A DNA stretch of 22,833 nt. Origin: Folioceros fuciformis (lineage: Eukaryota; Anthocerotophyta; Anthocerotopsida; Anthocerotales). Where the stretch lies: positions 1 to 22,833 of the forward strand of contig JBNGIO010006264.1 of the NCBI GenBank assembly GCA_049999805.1, in the 5' to 3' direction. The notes below the pieces were generated by a model. The model searched no databases and had not been told where the DNA came from. It saw nothing but the letters and a program-made list of their open reading frames with translations. Shown piece after piece: positions 9,384-19,629 of this stretch (position 1 is the stretch's first letter; each line of letters starts with the position of its first letter). Position numbers and translations under genes: made by a program.

Positions 9384-12300
9384 TCACTTCCTTTGCCGCA
9401 TCCTTTCAGCGTCTTCGTCCGCGTGTTCGGAATCTGCTACACCATCTCTCACCTCTGCTACATTCCCTTCAACGTCCCCGCAATTAGAATCCGCTACCGA
9501 CACCGCTAGGTTCTCAGTGCTAACGGCATCTTGTTGGTGCGAAGATCCGCCGTTTCTGGAGGTCGAGCTCTCAGGAGTGAGCGTCGAAAATTGAAGTGAT
9601 CCTCGAACTGATTGAAGAAAACTCCGGGTCGTGCTACCTGGCAGTTGTTCACTTGCTTCTATACTTTCCGAACTTGCATTTTGGAAGTGTACCTCTGATG
9701 TCTGACTTGTGGAGGCCAGTTCTTCGCCACTGACTTCTATTGCAGGCCTCTCGGTCGCCAAGGCAATATCTGAAGAATGTATGACATCACTCTTGTAGTC
9801 CTCACCTGACTCTGGCAACGCCTGGAATATGGTAGCTCGTACCTTTTCCCCTTCCGCCGCCATAGACCTCTCGGAGACAACATTTGAACCTTGAAGAATA
9901 CCTGGCTTCAGCTTCTCACCTGAGATCTGGCTCACACGACTTGGTTGTTGTTCACCTTGTTCTGCTATTGTAAACTCTCTCCCCTCTGCAACAACGCTTG
10001 GAATTTTGAAACTTATCATTCCTGTACCCACTTTGAAAGTCGGCTCAGTTGTGACTGCCCGCTCCTGGGTTTGTATAGACGCTGCAGACTTCAGCCTTTC
10101 AGCACCAGCCTGTCGAGCCTTTAAAATATCAATCAGGCTCCTGCCCTCTTCAACAACCATCAAAGATTTAGCTCGCAAAGAAGACCCTGGGGCCCTTCGC
10201 TGCAGCCATGGTTGAAACAGCCGTTCCCTACTTCCAGAGCCAGATCTGGGTGGACTCAGGCCACCAATGGTATCTGAACCTACATCCTCAACTTTCCTGA
10301 TGGAACCAGACGTGGAGATGATGGACGCAGGTCGGAATGATCTCCTGCTGGTGGACTTGACTACCTCAGTGTGGCCTAACTCAATCAAGGACGACGACCT
10401 TAAATGATGAATATCTTCTTCATATAATGAGGATGGAGATATTTGGCTAGGTAAAGCAACCACATCATTGCCACCTTCCTCCATGCCAATTTTATCCGTG
10501 CCTGCAATATCCTCTTCACCTTTTTGCTCCTGCGAGATGCTTGACGCCTTTAGATTCGAAGCATCAGCCGTTGTGGTCACAAGCTTTCGTCTGACTACTG
10601 GAGTTGGAATAGGGCGTGCTGCATAGTACTTCTTCAGTTGCTGGTGCGAGATGTCATGTTCCAAAAGCTGTCTGTGGAAATGGCGTTGCCTCAGTTCCAG
10701 GGTACGTGTTGCCTCCTGTCGCATTTCGTCCGCAGCAAACCGCCGTGCCTGGTCCACGACAAGAGCTGTCACTATCTCTGGGGCCTCCTCGCGGTCAGGA
10801 TTGCCCTGCATGAAGCACAAGGATCCATGACGTTGCTTGGCATTGCCATCACCCGTCAGGAAGGAAATAGGAACTGAAGACAGTCAGCGAGAATCCTTAC
10901 TTCAACACAAACCAGACAACAAAACATGATCATCCTTTTCCGCCACCAAATGTGGACACCACACAATATAAGAGTGACACCAATAAGAGGTAGCACCGTG
11001 GTCAAAAGAAACTCAGTCGCACCAATTGCATAGCGGCTTGCAGCCAGTGCCGCACAAACTGTTTCGTTGGCTTCTGACTGTCAGACCACCGTCATCGATT
11101 TCAATCACGAGCCGGCTGTTGCAAAGAAACAGCAATATAGAGAAAGTATGCTGCAGTCAGAGCACTTACTGTCACATGATAGCAACTGACTGGAAAGAGG
11201 ATTCCACTGCTTCCCACATCAGTCATATTTGGGTACAAAAGAGTGGATCGCTTGACACGATACACTTTCTGAATCCAGATGGAGATGTTGACAGTCGCTC
11301 CAAAATAAGGTTCTACATCCATTCTAAATTCAAAGTCATTCTGGACAAATTTGCCTTTAATCAGAGCATCGGGCCCCCAAGTCTTCACAGCCGCAGGATC
11401 AGCACGATAGAATAAGGGCAATGACTCGTAACTTCCCCCCGGGAATCTGGTCATATCAATGACACCACGCTGCACATTTGGATAGAGACAAGGACCCTCT
11501 TCCACTAGTTTCCTGTACAGCACAAAAAGAATTTCTTTGAGAGCCATTCGCACAGCGGCTGCTTCTCAAGTACAGTTTCTGCCTTAACTTACTCTACAGC
11601 AAACCACTCCTCTCCCTTATTCACTTGACAAGAACTTGATCCTACTTTTAGAGACGAATTAAAGCAAAAAAGGTGACAAAACCTCTACTTCAACTCTAAC
11701 CTGCATGGGAACATGTAAAAGACAATATTTAACTTCAGCGACTTTTCTCCAAACATACTCGAGAGGGAGCTCTGGACAAGAAGCAAGGGAGGAATCCGCC
11801 AATCTGTATTTATATGTCGTTAATCCATGCAGGTTGCCAATGCCTACGTGTTGTAGAGTAACATGACGGAGCCAGGACTCTAACCACATCGTCAGACTCT
11901 GGCCAGCCTGCAAATTACCAAAAAGAGACCCATGGGATGACTCTACATTCACCGTGCCGTAGTCCCAATCAATGCTACTAGCATTCATTGGACTAGTCAG
12001 CATTGAAGATGAAGGTGCTCCTGGCAATGTGGACTGCTGAGTTATCCAGTATAGCTTTGAAATGTTCCTTGATCCTGTATTGATCCCGGAGTACGAATTA
12101 AAAGTACCAAAGTCTGATGCAGGCCTATTAATATCCTTCATGTCATAGATCTGTGCCACCCATGTACTGCGATTAGATCCTACGGTAGCCGCATAGTTGG
12201 TCCTGTACAACAGCCACGGGTCATCATATCCATAAAGTATGTCCCCCACTGTTCTAGTCATGAACATCCCAGCATTCCTATGCAGATCCCTGTACTGGAA

Positions 12301-14254
12301 CTCAAGGTTTCCCAGGCCCTGAGCCAAGTAATCCAAGTACTCGATAACGGCCACTGACATTTCGTCAGAAAACCCAGGGAGCGCCACCAATGTTCCTGGA
12401 ACAGGGTTGATAAGTTCTATAACATCCTCCACTGGTGCGTGGATCAAACCATACGTTGAAGAAAAAAAGAATAAAAATGCTTGACCGTAGCTCATGAACA
12501 TTGAGTTCCCCTTTACCCAAGTCTTCGACCAGGAACAGAATTCAGGAGCATACGCGGTACTGTAGAAACCACCAACTGTAATGATCGACGCCCCCTTCAG
12601 AGGACTACAATCGGCAAACTGTTGGAGTGCCATCTTTCTGGCGTCTGGACCAGCGGATACCATCTTCTGATTCACAAAGTATGCTGCCAGTAGAAAAGTA
12701 CACAGCATTTGTTACTTACTCTCCTAGATCTGAGCCCAACCAAATCACCCACGTCTATGACAGCTCTAGACTTGGTTGGTAGGCAACTTTGGAAATGACC
12801 TGAATAGACCATAATGAGACAGAGTCAGCACCCTGAGATTCAACAATGTATCTAGTGAGGATCTCAGGGATGAACTGCCGCAAAACCTTTAGTTCATCAT
12901 AGTCATAGTAGGCAAGCATCTGCATGTACATCTCATTCAATATTGTCACCTTGTCGCTCAGTAAACAAGGGTTGCAGGAGTACTCAGGAGCAAATCTGCC
13001 AAAAGTTGCCGAGGATTTGTAAGCTACATCGTCAACAAACTGGACGTCCAGAGTCTTCACATATTGCTGCATAGTATACGGACCAAGCTAACACAAAACA
13101 TGAGATGGAAAATAGGCAAGTCAGATATGCGGCATTTGCTCTTCATTGCATTACGCTATGCCTGATTTAAACGAGAAGAGAGCCAGCAACACATTCAGAT
13201 TATGGCCAAATAAACTCACCATGTTGAAAACGGGATTGCCAGTGAACGGTGCATTGGTGGCCATAACCACATTAAAGAAGTACCAACTCTTGTAGGAGCC
13301 ATCCACAACCTCAAAATCAGAAGTGTGAAAGCCTCTTGTCGTATTCCTTATGACAAGCCTCTGTGAGTGGAAGATGGATAACAGTGGTGAAGATGGAAGC
13401 TGATGTAGTAAGTGTTTCCCAAGTAATAACCCCACCATCCTCTCCAAGTTTGAACCTTTGCATACAGAACTTGCTATCAGGATATCTATTCTGATGTCAG
13501 CTGCCGCCTGGCTGTGGCACAGTAGACCAAAGCAGCAATGCTTCCAGTAGGCTTGGCTGAACCGGATACCAAGAAAACAGACTGGACTGGTCTAGATGAA
13601 GCAGCATGTAGCAGAAGCTTTCTGCAGCTAGACGAAACAAGTGCCCCAAAGCGAAAAAACCGAAATGGATAGCCGCTACGCTGTCAGACTCAGAGAGAGG
13701 AAGGGTTGCAGTTCACTCACCTTGTAAAGCGTATGCTGAATACCAAAACGGGATGCCGGCAGCGCTGCCGTCAGCATCAAAATAATGCCAGATAAAAAAC
13801 ACAACGTTGCGATTCTCATTCGACCTTGCCCTTCTGCCAGGTAACTGAGCTCACCCTCATTAGAATGTGCTGCAGAGAGATTCTCAGCCAATTCTGTCTT
13901 CTTCTCAGCAGAACCCGGAGACACGGGTTTTGACCCCTCTCCACCTCCCCTGCTTTCGGGAGTGTCTCCACCAATGGACAACAACCCTGGAGGAGGTGAT
14001 GACACCTTCAATGTCCCCCTTCGGCTCCCCGACGAAGAAACTATTTCGGGTCCCAAGATCAGCCTGGGTTGGGAGGAGGTGCTCAATTCAGCAGCTCCCG
14101 GCAAGGAAACGGGAATCCCTGGATCCGCCTCAACATGTCGTCGTAGATGACTGGCTCCAGCGCCCACCAGGCTCTCCAGTCCAGAGAATGATCTACTCTG
14201 TTCCCGGGAACTGTCCAGGACAGGATTCCACCCAGCCGATACCACATGGGCCAT
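9384..14254 (-). CDS. CD36/SR-B/LIMP-2 family membrane glycoprotein with very long cytosolic tails (~1,280 aa)
   Basis: Exons 14254-13721, 13360-13220, 13087-12800, 12666-11759, 11512-11170, 11077-10901 and 10835-9384. The exon 3/4 border and the last acceptor are the least certain. Residues 1-146 form a Ser/Gly/Pro-rich N-terminal extension; TM1 is about 147-166. The luminal domain follows, with SWYFFNV (203-209), LGPYTMQQYV (226-235), RTVGDILYGYDDPW (to 472), DFGTFNSYSG (506-515), RGVIDM, ESLPLFYRADP and DVEP, the ordered hallmarks of CD36. It has seven N-X-S/T sites. TM2 is about 761-783, followed by RKR. A tail of about 480 residues after TM2, rich in Ser, Glu and Thr with no recognised domain, ends MRQRK. 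Animal CD36 and LIMP-2 are about 475 residues with tails of roughly ten to twenty. Family members bind lipids, lipoproteins or lysosomal enzymes; ligand and membrane here are unknown. The start is the first in-frame ATG after an upstream stop. Confidence 0.9.
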
Positions 14255-14507
14255 GCCACAGGACAGCAGATGTGAATTCTGGGTAACGCAGAATGAAGCA
14301 TTCAGCAACCGGCCATCTTCACGATCCGCGTAACCTAACCGCTTCCGTTGGAATAAAGCCGGTTTTGTCGATTGTTCCTGTGCGTAGAAGAGAAGGTTTA
14401 GAGTGGGCGCTGGGAAGACCTATGGCTGGAAGCATGCTCTCGTGCGATGGGCTTGGAGGAGATTGATTAGACGTGAATTGGCTGAGAGTGGAGCCCGAGA
14501 GTCTGTC
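14255..14507. promoter_or_regulatory. Divergent (bidirectional) promoter region, 253 bp
   Basis: This lies between the ATG of the CD36-like gene (minus, 14254) and the ATG of the 110-residue gene (plus, 14508), so both 5' leaders and both core promoters must fit here unless untranslated exons lie farther away. The minus-strand leader has a four-codon upstream ORF (ATG at 14316, stop ending 14302). The plus-strand leader has an upstream ATG near 14422. No clear TATA box is seen on either strand. Confidence 0.6.
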
Positions 14508-15862
14508 ATGGACGAAGCTCAATTCATGCGGCTCCTGGGTCTATTCCCCATGGTCAGAACGCGGGATTACTGTGTGAGTCTCAGCCTCGCCTCCTCCTTA
14601 CGGCAGCTTGTTTTCACTGTCATGCTTGGTGCATAAGATTCTCCTGTCCAGCTGGCTTCTGCAGAGCTCGAATTCTGTTTTTTGGGGTGTTTGGTGTTTG
14701 TGTCTCGGAGGAATCATGGTTGTGAATCTGTCAAGTCATCGGTCAGTATCTGCAGCTTTGGGTTGCAACATGCTCGTTGACGGAAAGCGGGATCGGCATT
14801 TGTCAATTGATCGTCTGGAACGCGGGCAGTTGGCCGAAGTTGCTGTGGTTTATTAAGGGGCTGGTCAGCTCTTCAACCTCAGGGGTTTTGTCTTCCGTTC
14901 ATATCGGTCGGGGCGGTTGCGGAGAAATTGACCTTCAGCATAAGTGGATCGATTTTGTGAGACATGCGTATTCACATTTTGTGGAGGAGAGTTGTGTGTA
15001 TAGGCAGGAATCAGAGTGGTTGTGTGGTTCGAGTCTATTGTGATCTCTGGCTCTGGTGTTCTGGGATATTGTAGGCCAATGAGGTGGCAAGCAATGCCTC
15101 CTCGATGCTTCCAGATTTTGAGCCACTTGGCGAGTCCTTGAACACTCTACAGGCAAGTCTGGTTTGTTATGTGCGTTGTTGGGGGCCTGTGCTGGGAGAT
15201 CGATACGTCAACAAGTGAAGAGGTATGATCTTGCGTGGTAAGGTTTGGTGGAAAATGATGATAGCAGATAACAGAGGAGCGTGCAGTAGGAGATGGGGAT
15301 AAGGACACGAGTTCTGCTGTTGAACCCATGCAGAAGCTGACTGCCAAGCAGTCTCAGAACACGCCAGGTTCTTCAACTCAGCCTTCAGCAGCTGGCGGCG
15401 GGGTGTTGTCGGTGACTCATGCGATTTCATTCCAGTGCCACGAGCGTATCATAACCTGAAAACGTCTTTGGTGCAGTGTCCTTTTGGGAGCTAATGCAGC
15501 AGCAAGTTGAGGCTAAGGTACAACACGTTCTAGTAAGATAAGGATTTCTCACAACTCGGCATGGCTAGGCTCTGCAACATGTTCCTCAAAGCTGATTTTC
15601 CAAATTGTTCTGTGCAGTTTGGCCAGGCTGAAGCAGAACGCTTCTGTGACGCTTTCAGGGCACAGCATAACGAGTTGGTATACATTTTCATCCCCCATCT
15701 TTGGCAAACCTGATGTCCTTCTTATTCCTGCTATATCTGTACAGGTATTGAGGACCTCAACTCTAACAGACTGTCTGAATTCATGCATTTGTGCAGGTGA
15801 ATGACCTGCTGTCTTTGGACTCCATTGAACGAATTGCGAAGAATCTCTGGCCTAATGCGTGA
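14508..15862 (+). CDS. Small conserved plant protein of unknown function (110 aa, five exons)
   Basis: Exons 14508-14573, 15268-15367 (or from 15265), 15477-15517, 15618-15677 and 15797-15862 join in phase. The protein begins MDEAQFMRLLGLFPMVRTRD, has a variable hydrophilic middle, then SFWELMQQQVEAK, FGQAEAERFCDAF, QHNELVNDLLSL, and ends LWPNA. I recall a plant family of about 110-120 residues with the same order: an MDE-F-RLL-LFPVVRSRDY start, FW-KL, AE-FC-AF, then H--LV-EELSL. I know no established function. No signal peptide or membrane segment is seen; the C-terminal half looks helical. Exons 3 and 4 are only 41 and 60 bp, so the gene is invisible to simple ORF calling. Exon 2 borders are the weakest part. 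Confidence 0.78.
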
Positions 15863-16287
15863 TGGGCAGCACGTGAGAGGCTTTCTCCGTTGCAGCTGCA
15901 AGGAGGAGCAAGGACGCAGTTTTTGGGGACGCAGTTTCGGAGACGCATTGTCTCCTTGTACATATCGGCGTTGCAATTCTCGATGATGAATTGTGCAACT
16001 GAAGCACACAGACGATGCCCGTCTGTTACTTCCCAGTAGTGCTTCTTTGTCCTTATGTCCCAGGTGCAGAGGATGTCAGCGACGGGCGGATGAGGAGTCG
16101 TCCAGATGTCTCGTGTACGATGGCTTGAATAAATCCCCACAATTTTTTTGTACACGTCGTCGCATTTGTTTTGGCTGGCTCGTCGTATGCTACTCTCGTC
16201 TACACACTATCCTCTGGGATGCAAAGCGATGCGAGCTCCTTGCGCATTAGCAGGATCAACCATGACTCTATGGGAATCGATTGTAAA
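15863..16287 (+). other. Intergenic: 3' UTR of the small gene and 5' region of the PPR gene
   Basis: No supported coding segment. AATAAA occurs at 16128-16133, 266 bases after the small-gene stop, and may mark its 3' end. The rest should be the PPR gene's leader and promoter. The PPR frame stays open upstream of 16288 to about 16171, with an in-frame ATG near 16218 that could be an alternative start. Confidence 0.5.
16128..16133 (+). terminator. Candidate polyadenylation signal AATAAA
   Basis: Hexamer on the plus strand downstream of the 110-residue gene and before the PPR gene. Supported only by its sequence and position. Confidence 0.35.
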
Positions 16288-18825
16288 ATGGCAGCTCTCG
16301 TCTCTGGGTCCTCTGTGCTGCCGGGCTGCTGCCAACCTATTCCGTGGCGATGCCTTCGACTGCTAGGTCTAAGGCGATGCAGGACACCTTTCACTCGGAG
16401 AGGTGCACTCGCTGGAGCCCTCGGTACCAAAAAAGGAAGAGGAGCGCAGGAAGTGGAAAGGCTGTGGCACAAATATTTTTCGGACCCTTCAGCATGGTGG
16501 GACAACCGACTGAGCAAGGTGAGCCTAATTGTGTGAGCTTCCTTCGCCATATGCGTGTCTGGCATGTGGAAGCAGCTGTGTTGATAATGACGTGTTGAGC
16601 AGCCAAATCAAAAGCATGCCGACTTCTGCCACAAGAAGACCCAGCAGCGCCTCTGGCTCAACGACAAGCACAAGCCACTTTGGGTTGATTCCCAGCTTGA
16701 TGATGTCCACGGCAAGCAGGGGATTGGGCTGGTTGAGCTCAAAGGGTGCATGCGGTAATTCCTCTTCTTGGAAGGGATAAGTTGAGGAGCATGCATACAA
16801 GGGCTTGGTTGCCAGTTTGTATCTGCAGAAATATGTTTTCCCGCGGGACTGAGAGGTTGCTGATTGTTGGTTCACAGTGGCTCTGAAGATGTGCTGGAAG
16901 TACATGCTCTGTGCAAGGATGGCCGGTTGGACAAGGCACTGGAATTCTTGCTTTCCATGGATGAGAAGGGCAGGGTTCCATCCGTGCAGCTGTATGTTGA
17001 TCTCTTGCAAGCCTGCGAAGACAGGCAGGGGTTGGCTGAGGCCAAGATGGTGCATTCTCATCTTGCCAAACATGGGCTAGAGTTGAACAAGTACCTCGGA
17101 GAGCGTGTGATTACCACCCTTATCAAGTGCGGGGGCCTTCAATGTGCACTCCAGGTGTTTCAACGGTTTCCGCATCGAAGTGCTTTCTGCTGGACGTCAG
17201 TTATCTCAGGATACAGTGAGGCAGGTGACGGACAGGAGGCTCTAAGACTGTACCAACAGATGCAAGCAGAAGGTGTGCAGCCGAGCAAGTACACTTTCCT
17301 CAGCTTGATCAATGCTTGTACCAGAGTAGCAGACCAGGAGCAGGGCAAGCGAATCCATTCAGAGGTTGAGAAGCATCGATGCCAGTTTGATCCGTATGTG
17401 GGTGCAGCTCTTGTAAACATGTATGCCCATTGTGGGAGCGTTGCAGATGCACGTCATGTCTTTGATGCACTGCCGAATCGAGACCTGGTCCTGTGGAACA
17501 CCATGATTGGTGCATATGCTCAGATGAACGAAGCAGAGAGAGCTTTCGAACTTCAAGCACAGATGCAAGAAGCAGGCATCAAAGGAGACTTGTGGACCCT
17601 TGTGAGCCTTCTCAAAGCTTGTACCACACTTGCAGACGTCGAGGAGAGCACGTTCGTGGATGGGAGGCGTATCAAATTAAAGTCACTGGAAAAGGGGAAG
17701 GCACTACATGATGGAGCTCTTCAACAGGGCTATGGCGCAGATGTGTTTGTAGGCAACAGCCTTGTCCGCATGTATGCCAAGTGCGGAAGCATAGCTGAGG
17801 CGCGGCAGGTTTTCGACACATTGCCCCAGCGGGATATTGTATCATGGAATGGTATGGTCGCAGGATATGCTCAGCAGGGCGAAGTAGCGCAGTGCCTGAA
17901 ACTTTACTCCCACATGCAGCAAGAAGGCCTCAGTCCCAACGAGGTGACGTTCCTGTCCATCCTTAAAGCCTGCAGCAACACTGGAGCTCTGAAGACATGC
18001 AAGCAGATCCACCACGACGTGCTGCTTCTTGGTCTCGAATCCAATCTCAGCGTGGCTACTGCTCTGATCCACACGTACTCCAAGTGCGGAAGCATGGCGG
18101 ATGCAAGGGACGTGTTCGACTCACTCCCTTGCCCCGACGTCGTGGCATGGAATGCGCTGATTGCTGGATACGCGGGTATGGGAGACACAGCTCTGTGTAT
18201 TCGCTGCTTCCAGAAGATGCAAAAAGTAGGAGTCGAGCCTACGGGAGTCACATTCCTCGTGATCCTCTCAGCATGCAGTCATGCCGGCAAGGTGGAAGCA
18301 GGCCTCCAGTACTTCGACTCTATGATTTCATCACACGGTATCGTCCCCGATGCCGGACACTACGCCGCTATAGCTGACCTAGTCGGCCGGGCAGGGCTGT
18401 TCCAGAAGGCAGAAGATCTGATCTCCAAGATGCCTCTCCCGCCAGACCTCGCCTTCTGGCTGTCTCTCCTTGCCTCCTGCCGGAAACACAACAACGTAAC
18501 CCTAGCAAGACGCTGCTTCGACTCTCTGCTGCAGCTCGATTCGAGACACGGGGCGGCGTATTCCCTGATGGCCACCACCTACGCGCAGTCCCAGATGTGG
18601 GAGAGCGCAGACGGTATAGAGGATCTACGGGAACTGGCAGGCGCCGTGAAGAAATGTGGCTGCAGTTGGATCGAGCATCATCAGCAGCTCATTGTATTCG
18701 AAGCAGGAAACGTGACTGGCCTGCGGCTCGAAGAACGGAAGCAACTGTACCACATGCTGCACAGTCTGAATTCTCAGGTGGAAGAGATCTCCAATGGAGA
18801 TTTGTGCCCTCTCAATAGCAGCTGA
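16288..18825 (+). CDS. Pentatricopeptide repeat protein (PLS/E-type) with an N-terminal OSB-like PDF motif (776 aa)
   Basis: Exons 16288-16518, 16603-16754 and 16878-18825 join in phase. Residues 1-56 are rich in Arg, Ala and Leu with few acids, like an organellar transit peptide. Residues 57-107 read VERLWHKYFSDPSAWWDNR, then HADFCHKKT--RLWL and PLWVDSQL. This resembles the PDF motif of plant OSB organellar single-stranded-DNA-binding proteins (WWDNR, PDFKHK, LWL, P-WV). From about 130 follow PPR repeats with typical phrases: MYAKCGSIAEARQVFD, PQRDIVSWNGMVAGYAQQGE, PNEVTFLSILKACS. After the last repeat (HYAAIADLVGRAG), an E-like region ends CGCSWIE and a short tail. There is no DYW deaminase domain. 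PPR proteins bind organellar RNA for editing, splicing or stability; the target here is unknown. The start was chosen for its AAAATGG context. Confidence 0.9.
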
Positions 18826-19629
18826 GGCGCTCCAGGAATGGGAGCCAGTGAAGAGAAGATGCACAGTCTGCTTTCTTAGGATGAGCAGCCGTCTCAGGAT
18901 GACGGAATGGGACCATGCACTGCCCGCAAGAACCGTCTTGGCTTGGACGAGATGGGATGGAGAAGTCCCGTATCTCCCGTTTTCCATAATGGATAAGTCT
19001 CTACGCTCCTTCGTGACGGAAATATCTCCAGGCTTCTTCCTGCCGGAGATATCTCCAGGTTCCGTCTCAGCGGAGGAAAGCCACAGGACAGGAGTTGAGG
19101 AGGAGCAAGAGCCTGCCGTTGCCCAAGCTCCATGCTGGATGAAAGGGCTGGACAATGGAGACGTCTCCTAGCTCCATCTCAGTCACAGAGTCGCACACCA
19201 AGGAAGGAAGCGGAACTAGACTTCGTGTCACAGTCTGCGTTCTCTAGGTAGCAAACTATCAGCAGGCTCGGCCCGTCGGGCAACGGTTTGCACTTCCCGA
19301 GAACAAGGATCTGGAGGGGATTCTGGAAGAGAGAGACGCTGGGTTTGTCGTACAGCCTGTTTTGCAGCAGGGGAAGATACCGCGCATGGTCCCACAGGAC
19401 GCGATAATCCGATGCTGTTGACCTCCGGTTTCTTCAAACGATGCATGCTGCTGCAGGCTTTCCTGGCCTTCACCCTGGGTGCCGCGGCGCAAAGGTTCAC
19501 GGCCCTGCGAGCCTAGCACTGGCCACTACTCCGGCCTTTTGAGTAGCAGTGGCCGGCTGATCTATCACTTGAGACAATCTCCCTCGGCTCCTCCGCCCTC
19601 TCTCCTGCACTGCCTGTTGCATCGAAGTT
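18826..19629 (+). other. Intergenic: PPR 3' region and NAR2 promoter/leader
   Basis: Open frames here lack resemblance to any family and overlap on both strands. At 19019-19056 two copies of an ATATCTCCAGG segment lie 28 bp apart, the second inside the perfect 12-bp palindrome GGAGATATCTCC. The last few hundred bases should act as the NAR2 promoter and leader. I could not recognise a nitrate-response element by eye. Confidence 0.4.

Noticed and set aside
13867-14286. 139-codon plus frame opposite exon 1 of the CD36-like gene
   Set aside because: The minus frame has a membrane anchor and joins downstream CD36 motifs through a consensus donor; the plus frame has no such support.
15010-15040. 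GGTTCGAGTC, similar to a tRNA T-arm
   Set aside because: No matching acceptor stem, anticodon arm or D-arm could be folded around it, and it lies inside intron 1 of the small gene.
16525-17073. 182-codon minus frame opposite the PPR gene
   Set aside because: Antisense shadow of well-supported PPR exons; no recognisable motif.
18794-19171. 125-codon plus frame with antisense partner after the PPR gene
   Set aside because: No family resemblance. It overlaps the PPR end in another frame and contains local repeats around GATATCTCCAGG; probably 3' UTR.
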